Below, in pieces: positions 45,805 through 54,592 of a stretch of DNA of 64,000 nt (positions are counted from its first letter, which is position 1; each line of letters starts with the position of its first letter). The notes below the pieces were generated by a model. That model was given only the letters and a program-made list of their open reading frames with translations, had not been told where the DNA came from and made no database searches. The DNA is from Streptomyces sp. NBC_01454 (GTDB lineage Bacteria > Actinomycetota > Actinomycetes > Streptomycetales > Streptomycetaceae). The stretch is taken from the NCBI RefSeq assembly GCF_036227565.1, contig NZ_CP109460.1:7564001-7628000 (forward strand). The letters run 5' to 3'. The translations under genes were made by a program, and so were the position numbers.

Positions 45805-47166
45805 ATGAGCAACTCGCCAGGCCCTTGGGCCGGCAGCGACATACCCGGCGCGGGCCCGTTCGGTCCGGACGGGTCCCCGTCGTACGGAGCGGGGGACGGG
45901 CCGGACGAGAGGGACGACGTGTGGGAGCCGCGCGGATCCCGGGCCCGCCGCCGCATCGTGGCCGGGGAGGTGGTGGACGTGCGGCAACCGCTGTGGCGCG
46001 AGGACCCGCCCCGGCACCCGCACCCCGCCGCCACCCTCCCGGACGGGTACGACGACCCCCCGGGCCCACCCCCGTTATTGCACGACGACAGCGGTGCGGA
46101 GCGCGGCGCGGGCCGTGCGGAGCCGGGAGGGGGCGGCGGCGCTCCCGGCGGCGGGCGGCGCTCGCACCGATCCCGGCGCCGGCGGCCGGTACGGCGTCTC
46201 GTCATCGGGGTGCTCGTCGTGCTCCTGGGCGTCCCCGCCGGCACCCTCGCCTGGGCCGACAGCAAGCTCAACAGCGAGGTCGACCTCGGCACGCCCGGGC
46301 AGGGGCAGCGGGCCGGCAAGGGCACCAACTACCTCATCGTGGGCTCCGACAGCCGCGAAGGCCTCACCGACCAGGAGAAACGGGATCTGCACACCGGATC
46401 GGCCGGCGGCCGGCGCACCGACTCGATGATCCTGCTGCACACCGGCGCGGGCGGCACCAGCATGGTGAGCCTGCCACGTGACTCCTGGCTGACCGTGCCG
46501 GGCCACACCAGCCCCATGACCGGCAAGCACTACGGCCCGGTCAAGAACAAGCTGAACGCGGCGTTCGCCCTCGGGGGCCCCAAGATGCTCGTCCGCACCA
46601 TCGAGCGCAACACCGGCGTGACGATCCACCACTACGTGGAAGTCGGCTTCGCGGGTTTCGTGAACCTCGTCAACGCGGTCGGCGGCGTCCCGATCTGCCT
46701 GGACCGCAACCTGCGGGACAAGAAGTCCGGGGCCAACTTCACCAAGGGCTGCCACACCCTCGACGGCAGGGCGGCGCTCGCCTTCGTCCGCCAGCGCCAC
46801 CAGGAGGCCCAGGGCGACCTGGGACGCAGCAAGAACCAGCGGAAGTTCCTCGCCGCCCTCGCGCACCGGGCGGCGAAGCCGGGCACCGTGCTCAACCCGA
46901 TCTCGCTCTACGGCGCGCTGAACGCCGGGCTGGACACGCTCATTGTCGACCGGGACACCAGCCTGCTGGATCTCGCGACGATGTTCCGCGCGGTCCAGGG
47001 CGTCACGGGCGGGCACGGCAAGCAGATCAACGTCCCGGTGGCGAACCTTGGCTTCCACACCCCCAAGGGCAGTGCCGTGCTCTGGGACAAGGCACAGGCA
47101 CGCAAGCTCTTCAGCGAGCTCAACGACGACCGGCCGGTGGACGTCAAAGGCGGCAAGACCGGGTGA
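45805..47166 (+). CDS. LytR-CpsA-Psr (LCP) family cell-wall polymer ligase
   Basis: The 453-aa protein has a long cytoplasmic Pro/Gly/Arg-rich N-terminus (about 1-128), one membrane helix (about 132-152, RRLVIGVLVVLLGVPAGTLAWA) and an extracellular LCP domain (about 170-400). The LCP domain has NYLIVGSDSREG, GGRRTDSMILLH, VSLPRDSWL, KLNAAFALGGP and VNAVGGVPICL; the Asp/Arg residues that hold the polyprenyl phosphate are present. LCP proteins attach glycopolymers to peptidoglycan. Its position behind the glycosyltransferase suggests it anchors that polymer. AGGAG sits 8 bases before the ATG. Codon 91 is TTA (46075-46077). Confidence 0.9.
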   Translation: MSNSPGPWAGSDIPGAGPFGPDGSPSYGAGDGPDERDDVWEPRGSRARRRIVAGEVVDVRQPLWREDPPRHPHPAATLPDGYDDPPGPPPLLHDDSGAERGAGRAEPGGGGGAPGGGRRSHRSRRRRPVRRLVIGVLVVLLGVPAGTLAWADSKLNSEVDLGTPGQGQRAGKGTNYLIVGSDSREGLTDQEKRDLHTGSAGGRRTDSMILLHTGAGGTSMVSLPRDSWLTVPGHTSPMTGKHYGPVKNKLNAAFALGGPKMLVRTIERNTGVTIHHYVEVGFAGFVNLVNAVGGVPICLDRNLRDKKSGANFTKGCHTLDGRAALAFVRQRHQEAQGDLGRSKNQRKFLAALAHRAAKPGTVLNPISLYGALNAGLDTLIVDRDTSLLDLATMFRAVQGVTGGHGKQINVPVANLGFHTPKGSAVLWDKAQARKLFSELNDDRPVDVKGGKTG

Positions 47167-47243
47167 CAGGAGCAGGGCGGGCGACGCCGCGTACGTGCGT
47201 GCACACGACCACCAGGACCAGGCGGCGCCCGCCGCTTCGGCGG

Positions 47244-50003
47244 CTAGACAAGCTCGTGCAGCGCCTGTTCCGCCCAGATGATTTTGCCCTCCGGGATGTA
47301 CCGGGTGCCCCAGCGCTCTGCCAGTTGGGCAACGAGGAAGAGGCCGCGGCCTCCCTCGTCCTCCTCGGCGGCGTAGCGCAGGTGTGGGGAGGTGCTGCTG
47401 GTGTCGGAGACCTCGCAGATCAGGGTGCGGTCGCGGACCAGGCGCACCCGGATCGGACCGGTGGCGTAGACGATGGCGTTGGTGATGAGTTCGCTGAGAA
47501 TGAGTTCGGTGGCGAAGGCCATCTCCTCCAGGTCCCACCGCGCCAGCTGCTGTGTGATGTTCGCGCGGGCCTCGGCCACCGCCGCGGGGTCGGAAGGGAC
47601 CTCCCACTCCGCGATGCGGTCGGGGTCCATCAGATGGGTGCGCGCCGCGAGCAGGGCGATGTCATCGCGCTGCCGGGCCGGGGGCAGGCCGCTGAGCACG
47701 GTTTCGCAGATCTCGTCGGGGGTCCGGCCGCGCTGTGCCAGGGTCGTGGCGAGGTTCTGCATGCCGGTGTCGATGTCGTGGTTGCGGCCCTCGACCAGGC
47801 CGTCGGTGTAGAGGACGAGGCTGCTGCCCTCGGGCAGGTGCAGATCCAGGGCCTCGAAGGGCAGACTCCCGACGCCGAGCGGCGGCCCCGCCGGGAGATC
47901 GGGGAACTCCACGGTGCCGTCGGGGTGGACGAGCGCCGGCGGGAGGTGGCCGGCGCGGGCCATCGTGCAGCGGCCGGACGCCGGATCGTAGATCGCGTAC
48001 AGACAGGTGGCGCCCGCGACCGTGGCCTCGTCCTCCGCCGCGATCCCCTCATGGTCGATGCGGTGGACCAACTCGTCCAGGTGGCTCAGCAACTCGTCGG
48101 GCGGCAGGTCGAGGCTGGAGAAATTCTGCACCGCGGTACGCAGCCGGCCCATCGTGGCGGCGGCATGGAGCCCATGACCGACCACATCACCGACGACCAG
48201 CGCGACCCGGGCCCCCGGCAGCGGGATGACATCGAACCAGTCGCCGCCCACCCCGGTCTGCGCGGGCAGATAGCGGTGGGCGAGGTCGAGGGCGTCCTGT
48301 TCGGGCAGGCCGCGGGGGAGCAGGCTCTGCTGCAGGGTGACGGCCATGGCGTGCTCGCGGGTGAAGCGGCGCGCGTTGTCGATGGACACGGCCGCCCGGG
48401 CCGCCATCTCGTCGGCCAGGGAGAGGTCACCTTCCTCGAAAGGCGTGTTCTCGCGCGAGCGCCAGAAGTTGGCGACCCCCATGAGCACACCGCGCGCCCG
48501 GAGCGGCACGGTGATCAGGGACCGGACTCCGTGCTGGAGGGCCAGTCGGAAGCGCTCCGGCTCCTGCGCGCGCCACTGTTCGGCTTCCCGCAGATCGGGG
48601 ACCAGCACGGACCGTCCGGTGACGAACCCGGTGGCCATCGGATTGGGCACGGCGTACCGGTGGAGCTCGCCCACCCGGTACAGGGGGTGATCCTCGGGCA
48701 GGCCGGACAGCGCCACCCGGCGCAGCTCCGGCGCCTCGCTGTACGCCCCGGCCGGCGGCTCCTCGCCGGCCAGTACGGGCTCGGCGAGATCGACCGTGGC
48801 GTAGTCGGCGAACCAGTTCACCGCGACCTGGGTCAGTTCCTCGGCGGTCTGCTGCACATCGAGAGTGGTCCCGATGGCGACGGTCGCCTCGTACAGCAGC
48901 CGCAGCCGGCTCTGGGCGGCCTCCGCCTTCCCCGCGAGGGCCAGCAGATCGGTGGAGTCCCGCAGCGTGGCCACCGTGCCGGCCGGTCCGCCGCGGGGGT
49001 CCGTGAGCCGGATGTTCACCGCCAGCAGCCGGTCCTTGACCTCGAGCACCTCATCGGTGACCACGGTCCCGGAGACCAGCAGTTCGGCGGCCCGGGGGGC
49101 GAGCCCGAGGGCGGTGACGCGGTGCCCCTCCGCTTCGGGGGGCATGTCCAGGAGCCGGCGCGCCTCGTCGTTCGCCAGCAGGACGCGCCCGTCCGCGTCG
49201 ACGATCAGCACGCCCTCACGCACCGCGTGCAGCACCGCGTCGTGGTGCTCGTACATCCGGGTCATCTCCACGGGACCGAGCCCGTGGGTCTGGCGCCGTA
49301 GCCGGCGGGTCACCAACGCCGTACCGGCCGTCGTCAGCGCGAGGGCGGCGGCCCCGGCGCCGAGTACGACCGGCAGTTGCCGGTCCACCGCGCTGCTCAC
49401 CCGGCTGACCCGCATCCCGGCCGACACCAGGCCCACCACCGTGCCCCGGGCGTCCGTCACGGGGACGACCGCCTGCACTTCGTGACCGAGCGGGCCGACG
49501 ACGCTCTCGATGGTGACGTGGCCGGCGAGCGAGGGCCCGATGGTGCCGATGAAGTGCTTGCCGATCTCCTGCGGCTTGGGATGCGTATAGCGGATCCCGG
49601 CACGGTTCATGACGACGATGAAGTCGACGCCGGCCCGTTTGCGCGCCGCCTCGGTCAGCGGCTGGAGCACCGCGCTCGGGTCGGGGCTGCGCAGCGCGGC
49701 CACCAGACCCGGGCTGTGGGCGAAGGCCTCGGCCGCGGCGACCGAACGGTCCCGGGCCCCCTGGAATCTGTCGCTGCGGGACTGGAGCAGCAATGCGGTC
49801 ACCGACGCCACGATGAGCAGCAGCACGATCAGGACCTGGAGGAGGAACATCTGACCGGCGACGCTGCGGATACTCGCCAACGCGCGCAGGCGCCCCGCCG
49901 ATGCCGTCGGCGAGCCGCCACGCCGACCGTCATCGTCCGGGTGCCGACCGGTGAACCTGCGCTCCGAGGTTAGCCACGGGAAGCGGCCGGAGATTCGGGC
50001 CAT
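47244..50003 (-). CDS. Membrane sensor PAS-GAF-PP2C-HATPase protein (SpoIIE-type)
   Basis: The 919-aa protein begins with a membrane helix (about 48-72), an extracellular sensor domain of the cache type (about 75-215, DFIVVMNRAGIRYTHPKP) and a second helix (about 220-240). Inside are PAS (about 265-365), GAF (about 395-530), PP2C phosphatase (about 560-770, GGDWFDV, GDVVGHGLHAAATMG, YTDGLVEGR) and a C-terminal HATPase/anti-sigma kinase domain (about 790-915, ELITNAIVYA, DEGGRGLFLVAQLAERWG). It can thus both phosphorylate and dephosphorylate partner-switch proteins and probably links an external signal to a sigma factor. The start at 50003 has only GGAGC close by and is uncertain. Confidence 0.9.
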   Translation of the reverse strand: MARISGRFPWLTSERRFTGRHPDDDGRRGGSPTASAGRLRALASIRSVAGQMFLLQVLIVLLLIVASVTALLLQSRSDRFQGARDRSVAAAEAFAHSPGLVAALRSPDPSAVLQPLTEAARKRAGVDFIVVMNRAGIRYTHPKPQEIGKHFIGTIGPSLAGHVTIESVVGPLGHEVQAVVPVTDARGTVVGLVSAGMRVSRVSSAVDRQLPVVLGAGAAALALTTAGTALVTRRLRRQTHGLGPVEMTRMYEHHDAVLHAVREGVLIVDADGRVLLANDEARRLLDMPPEAEGHRVTALGLAPRAAELLVSGTVVTDEVLEVKDRLLAVNIRLTDPRGGPAGTVATLRDSTDLLALAGKAEAAQSRLRLLYEATVAIGTTLDVQQTAEELTQVAVNWFADYATVDLAEPVLAGEEPPAGAYSEAPELRRVALSGLPEDHPLYRVGELHRYAVPNPMATGFVTGRSVLVPDLREAEQWRAQEPERFRLALQHGVRSLITVPLRARGVLMGVANFWRSRENTPFEEGDLSLADEMAARAAVSIDNARRFTREHAMAVTLQQSLLPRGLPEQDALDLAHRYLPAQTGVGGDWFDVIPLPGARVALVVGDVVGHGLHAAATMGRLRTAVQNFSSLDLPPDELLSHLDELVHRIDHEGIAAEDEATVAGATCLYAIYDPASGRCTMARAGHLPPALVHPDGTVEFPDLPAGPPLGVGSLPFEALDLHLPEGSSLVLYTDGLVEGRNHDIDTGMQNLATTLAQRGRTPDEICETVLSGLPPARQRDDIALLAARTHLMDPDRIAEWEVPSDPAAVAEARANITQQLARWDLEEMAFATELILSELITNAIVYATGPIRVRLVRDRTLICEVSDTSSTSPHLRYAAEEDEGGRGLFLVAQLAERWGTRYIPEGKIIWAEQALHELV

Positions 50004-51151
50004 GCTCCATGTGTACCTCGCGCACTCTTGCACCTGACCACACCACGCCGGGATATCGCATGGCTGTGCGACGCTCATTTTCGCCGCCGGTGTCGCCTCG
50101 GGCGGGCGTGACGGTGGTGCCGCCACACCTCGTACCCGGATATCGAACACGGGTCCACGCCATGTGCAACGAACGTCGGGCCCGGCGAAGTTGATCCGGT
50201 TCCGCGGTCACCGGGGTCCGGGGCCGGTGAGGAGTGTGTGGGGGCCTGGTGATGACGGTGTGGGGATGCAGTGACGGAAGGGTGCGTCAACTCGACTGTG
50301 CGGTGGCCCAGTTGAGTGCCGTGGGGCATTTCTGGCCACTCGGCCATGTGTGGACGGGTGTCGCGTGCGGCCCGGAACTTCATCACTCCCCCGCGAACGT
50401 GCCTGCGAGCCGTATACGTGAAGAAAGTCTTGATGGCATCTACATCGTTTATCGGGGCGCCGCCGGAGAACCCGTCCGTCTCTTCGGCGGCCGGAACTCG
50501 GAAACCTTCTTCGGGCGGAAGGGCGTCGGGGGCGCGGAGAATTCCGGAGGCGGCCGGGCGTGGTTGGCGGGGGTGTCCGGACACACGAAGTCCCCCCTTC
50601 TTCGGTGTTACTTCCCCCCTTGGGCCCCTCGTCCTCCTATTTGCCGGGAGGGGTGTCGTGACAGGCGTGGGGGAGTGGGGGTATGGGGTGGGTCCGGGCG
50701 TGCGGGCCGTGCGTTCGGGCCCACCGCGGCGGCCTGATCTCCCGGTATGCCCGATATGGGGGTGGTTCTCGCCCGCCCGGTCCAGGGTCGGGCGGGGGCG
50801 TGCGGGGCGTGCCCGGCGATGATCCGTTATGGAATTCCCAGCCGCTGGAGCAGGGCTTTTCCGGGTTACGGCAATGCCCCGCGGAGAAAGCTCAAGATTT
50901 CCTCAAATGGGGGTGGCGGCGGGGGTCGGATCGGTGACCGGTCCGTTGCTGAGGGCTACAAAAGCGGCCCGCTGAGCCTGCCCCTGCGTACATTCCTCGG
51001 AATGTCCACAGTGTCGAGTCGAGCGTTAGGTAATGACTTTCCAAAGGAACGTCTTGGAATATAACTATTCAGCCAATGACTCTTTGCAGGGCTCTGAATG
51101 CTCCCTACTCTGAGGCAAATTTTGAGCCAGTCCTGTCTTGAAAGGCCTCTT
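50004..51151. other. Long divergent intergenic region
   Basis: About 1.15 kb separates the sensor phosphatase from the APC permease. ORFs on both strands lack third-position G/C bias and known domains, so I treat them as non-coding. The last 170 bases before the permease are AT-rich and carry repeated TTCC/GGAA inverted sites and a TATAAC-like -10 element near 51060. Confidence 0.5.
50990..51049. promoter_or_regulatory. Paired TTCC-N-GGAA inverted sites before the permease
   Basis: ACATTCCTCGGAATGT at 50990-51005 is a near-perfect palindrome with 7-bp arms. TTCCAAAGGAA at 51039-51049 repeats the TTCC/GGAA core. They lie 100-160 bases upstream of the permease start and just before an AT-rich TATAAC, so they may be operator sites. 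The regulator is unknown. Confidence 0.45.
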
Positions 51152-52789
51152 ATGGCAAGCGTTGACGAGATCGCTCCCGTCAGGCCACGTGAATCCGGCT
51201 CCCTTCGCCGGGATGTGGGACTCATCGGGCTGATGTGGGCGTCGGTCGGTTCCATCATCGGATCCGGCTGGCTGTACGGAGCTCAGAAGGCCGTAGTGGT
51301 GGCAGGCCCGGCGGCGCTGATCTCCTGGTGTATCGGTGCGGTCGCCATCGTCCTGCTGGCACTGGTGCACGCCGAGCTCGGCGGCCTCTTCCCGGTGGCC
51401 GGCGGCACGGCGCGCTACCCGCACTACGCCTTCGGCGGTCTGGCCGGTATGTCGTTCGGCTGGTTCTCCTGGCTCCAGGCGGCGACGGTGGCCCCCATCG
51501 AGGTCGAGGCCATGATCGGTTACGCCGGTCACTGGTCCTGGGCCCAGGGCTTCCTGCACGCGAACGGGACACTTACCACGAGCGGCTTCATCGTCGCCGT
51601 CTTCCTGATGGCGATCTTCGTCGCGGTGAACTTCCTCGGCGTGAAGGTGCTGGCGCACACCAACAGTGCGGCGACCTGGTGGAAGATCGCGGTACCGCTC
51701 GGGGCGATCTTCGTCATCGCGGCCACCAACTTCCACCCGCACAACTTCACCTCGCACGGCTTCGCGCCGTTCGGCGCCAAGGGCGTGCTCAGCGCCATCA
51801 GCACCAGCGGCATCATCTTCGCGCTGCTCGGCTTCGAGCAGGCCATCCAGCTGGCGGGCGAGAGCCGCAACCCCAAGCGTGACCTGCCGCGCGCCACGAT
51901 CGGGTCGGTCCTGATCGGTGCGGTCATCTACATCCTGCTCCAGGTCGTCTACATCGGTGCCCTGCCGGTGGCGTCCTTCATGCACGGCTGGGCCAAGCTG
52001 AACTACGCCGGCATCAGCGGCCCGTGGGCCGGTCTGGCCACCGTCGTGGGCCTGGGCTGGCTGGGCTGGGTGCTGTACGCGGACGCGATCATCTCTCCCG
52101 GTGGCACCGGCCTGATCTACACCACCTCGACCTCGCGCATCTCCTACGGCCTGAGCAAGAACGGCTATGCGCCCCGGCTCTTCGAGAAGACCGACGGCCG
52201 CGGCGTGCCGTGGTTCGGCCTGATCATCTCGTTCGTGACCGGCGTGATCTGCTTCCTGCCGTTCCCCAGCTGGCAGGAGCTGGTCTCCTTCATCACCTCG
52301 GCGAGCGTGCTGATGTACGCCGGCGCCCCGCTGGCCTTCGGGGTGTTCCGCAACCGGCTGCCGAACCACGCGCGTCCCTACCGCCTGCCCGGCGGCAACG
52401 TGATCTCGCCGCTGTCCTTCATCGTCGCGAGCCTGATCATCTACTGGGCCGGCTGGGAGACCCTCCAGCGCCTCGGCTGGGCGATCATCCTCGGGTATGT
52501 GCTGCTCGGCAGCTACGCCTGGTACGCGACGAAGAAGCAGCTGCCGAACGCCCCGCGCCTGGACTGGAAGGCCGCCCAGTGGCTTCCGGTGTACCTGCTC
52601 GGCATGGGTCTGGTCTCCTGGCTGGGCGGCTTCGGCGGCCAGGGCACCATCCCGCTGTGGTGGGACATGGCGATCGTCACGGTGTTCGCCCTGGGGATCT
52701 ACTACTGGGCCCGCAGCACCGCGGTGTCGCAGGAGGCGATCGAGCAGAACATCGAGGAGGTCGCCGTCGTCGACGAGGGCGGTCACTGA
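51152..52789 (+). CDS. APC superfamily amino acid permease
   Basis: The 545-aa protein has 12 or more predicted transmembrane helices. The APC first-helix signature is VGLIGLMWASVGSIIGSGWLYGAQKA (Gly-rich broken helix), and a characteristic LLGFEQAIQLAGESRNPKRDLPRATIGSV follows helix 6. The C-terminal tail is short and acidic. Substrate is not predictable; amino acids or polyamines are usual. AAAGG lies before the ATG at 51152. The unit is monocistronic, ended by a 20-bp hairpin, and has a long AT-rich leader with repeated operator-like sites. Confidence 0.9.
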   Translation: MASVDEIAPVRPRESGSLRRDVGLIGLMWASVGSIIGSGWLYGAQKAVVVAGPAALISWCIGAVAIVLLALVHAELGGLFPVAGGTARYPHYAFGGLAGMSFGWFSWLQAATVAPIEVEAMIGYAGHWSWAQGFLHANGTLTTSGFIVAVFLMAIFVAVNFLGVKVLAHTNSAATWWKIAVPLGAIFVIAATNFHPHNFTSHGFAPFGAKGVLSAISTSGIIFALLGFEQAIQLAGESRNPKRDLPRATIGSVLIGAVIYILLQVVYIGALPVASFMHGWAKLNYAGISGPWAGLATVVGLGWLGWVLYADAIISPGGTGLIYTTSTSRISYGLSKNGYAPRLFEKTDGRGVPWFGLIISFVTGVICFLPFPSWQELVSFITSASVLMYAGAPLAFGVFRNRLPNHARPYRLPGGNVISPLSFIVASLIIYWAGWETLQRLGWAIILGYVLLGSYAWYATKKQLPNAPRLDWKAAQWLPVYLLGMGLVSWLGGFGGQGTIPLWWDMAIVTVFALGIYYWARSTAVSQEAIEQNIEEVAVVDEGGH

Positions 52790-52820
52790 TCCCGCGTCAT
52801 GATCTGAACTGACGCCCCGC

Positions 52821-52865
52821 AAGCCGATGGGCCCGGCCGGACACCCCGGTCGGGCCCATCGGCTT
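52821..52865 (+). terminator. Hairpin terminator after the permease
   Basis: AAGCCGATGGGCCCGGCCGG (52821-52840) pairs with the arm at 52846-52865 with a single G-T wobble, leaving a 5-base loop. It stands 31 bases after the permease stop. Confidence 0.88.
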
Positions 52866-52980
52866 CCCGTTCGGGTACGCGGCCCGACGGGGTGCGGCGT
52901 GCCCCGGCGCGGGCCGGGATCATGACGGCTGATGCAGTGGTCGGCCGCCGCCCCACGGCGAGGCTGGGCGCTCCCCAGCC

Positions 52981-52995
52981 GTTACTTACTGTAAC
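52981..52995. promoter_or_regulatory. GTTAC-N5-GTAAC palindrome before the phosphate transporter
   Basis: GTTACTTACTGTAAC is a perfect 5-bp inverted repeat in a short AT-rich island 42 bases before the GTG at 53037. It could be an operator overlapping the promoter. It does not match the PHO-box consensus. Confidence 0.4.
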
Positions 52996-53036
52996 GTCGC
53001 CTGTCCGGAATGTGCGTTTCTGGACTGGAGGTATCG

Positions 53037-54176
53037 GTGGGTGGCGTCTCGCTCCTGCTCATTGCGGTGATCGTCACGGCGCTCGCCTTCGACTTCACCA
53101 ACGGGTTCCATGACACGGCCAACTCGATGGCCACCTCCATCGCCACCGGGGCACTGGCTCCGCGGGTCGCCGTGCTGATCGCGGGCGTCCTCAACCTGGC
53201 GGGCGCGTTCTTGTCCACCACCGTCGCCAAGACGATCTCCGGCGGGATCGTGAACGACAGCAAGGTCAGTCTCACGATGATCTTCGCCGGGCTGCTCGGG
53301 GCGATCCTGTGGAACATGCTCACCTGGCTCGCCGGACTGCCGTCGAGTTCCTCGCATGCGCTGTTCGGCGGGCTGATCGGGGCGGTGTGGGTCGCGGCGG
53401 GCGCCGGCGCGGTCCACTTCGGGGAGGTGGTGGAGAAGATCGTGCTCCCCGCCCTGATCTCTCCGGCCCTGGCGTGTGTGGCGGCCCTGCTGGCGACGTA
53501 CCTCGCCTATGTGATCACCCGTCATGCGCCGAAGGGGCCCGTGACCCGCGCGTACCGGACGGGGCAGATCGGCTCCGCCTCGCTGGTCGCACTGGCGCAC
53601 GGGACGAACGACGCGCAGAAGACCATGGGTGTGATCACGCTGGCCCTGATCTCCGCCGATGTGCTGGGCCAGGGCGCGGGACCGCCGTGGTGGGTGATCC
53701 TCAGCGCGGGGCTGGCGATCTCGCTGGGCACGTATGCGGGCGGCTGGCGGATCATCCGGACCATGGGCAGGGGGCTCACAGAAATCCAGTCGCCCCAGGG
53801 GTTCACCGCGGAGACCACGGCCACCACCGTCATCCTGACGTCCTCGCACATGGGGTTCCCGCTGTCGACCACGCAGGTGTGTGCGGGCGGCATCCTCGGC
53901 GCGGGCCTGGGCCGGAAGCTGGCCGAGATCCGGTGGGGGATCGCCGGCCGGATCGCGGTGTCCTGGGTCCTCACGCTGCCGGCCGCCGCCGCGGTCGGAG
54001 GCAGTTCGGCGTGGCTGGCCGGGCACGGCACCACCGGTCTCGTGCTGGCGGCGGGGGTGGCCCTGGCCGCGGTCGGCGGGATGTACGCACTGTCCCGACG
54101 CCACCCCGTGCACGCGAAGAACGTCAATGACGTCCCCGAGGCGCAGCAGGACCAGCCCGACGACCTCATGGCGTGA
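53037..54176 (+). CDS. PiT family inorganic phosphate transporter
   Basis: The 379-aa protein has about ten membrane helices and both PiT signatures: FDFTNGFHDTANSMATSIATG near the start and LVALAHGTNDAQKTMGVI in the second half, each with the Asp/Asn that bind phosphate and cation. These are low-affinity proton/metal-phosphate symporters. GGAGG is 5 bases before the GTG at 53037, which decides against the upstream in-frame start. A small membrane protein follows after 101 bases. Confidence 0.92.
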   Translation: MGGVSLLLIAVIVTALAFDFTNGFHDTANSMATSIATGALAPRVAVLIAGVLNLAGAFLSTTVAKTISGGIVNDSKVSLTMIFAGLLGAILWNMLTWLAGLPSSSSHALFGGLIGAVWVAAGAGAVHFGEVVEKIVLPALISPALACVAALLATYLAYVITRHAPKGPVTRAYRTGQIGSASLVALAHGTNDAQKTMGVITLALISADVLGQGAGPPWWVILSAGLAISLGTYAGGWRIIRTMGRGLTEIQSPQGFTAETTATTVILTSSHMGFPLSTTQVCAGGILGAGLGRKLAEIRWGIAGRIAVSWVLTLPAAAAVGGSSAWLAGHGTTGLVLAAGVALAAVGGMYALSRRHPVHAKNVNDVPEAQQDQPDDLMA

Positions 54177-54277
54177 CCGTGACACCGGCGGCCGGTCCGC
54201 GCGGCCGGGAGCACGCCCGGCGCCCCCCGGGGCGGCACGAAACCCCGTCGCGGCAGCACAGAAGGAGGCGTAAGCAC

Positions 54278-54523
54278 ATGCACATCGACTGGCACGGTCT
54301 CGTCGAGGTCTGCGTCGTCAGCCTGGTTGTCGTCACCCTGCTCGTGGTGGTCTTCTCGCTCGGGATCATCGCGCTGGTCCGTTCCCGCAGGCTGCGGATG
54401 GACACGGCCGGACGCGGCAGCGTGGCGCAGCCGCTGGCGATGGCCACCGCGATGCTCTGCTTCGCGCTCTGCGCGGCCCTCGGCGGCTACGGAATCCACC
54501 TGATCGTCTCTCACTCCCCGTAG
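54278..54523 (+). CDS. Small two-helix membrane protein linked to PiT
   Basis: The 81-aa protein has two predicted transmembrane helices (about 9-32 and 53-77) joined by a basic cytoplasmic loop (RSRRLRMDTAGRG). No domain is recognised. AAGGAGG lies ahead of the ATG, a near-perfect ribosome site. Its place directly after the phosphate transporter suggests a small accessory subunit, which is my inference. Confidence 0.75.
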   Translation: MHIDWHGLVEVCVVSLVVVTLLVVVFSLGIIALVRSRRLRMDTAGRGSVAQPLAMATAMLCFALCAALGGYGIHLIVSHSP

Positions 54524-54592
54524 CCGTGCACCGGGGTGGGAGCCGTCGGTCTCCCGGCGCCCGCTTCTCCGGCGCGCCCCGGGCCGGGCCCC

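Noticed and set aside
50075..50737. Opposing ORFs of about 168 aa in the gap before the permease
   Set aside because: Neither shows third-position G/C bias, a ribosome site or a recognised domain.
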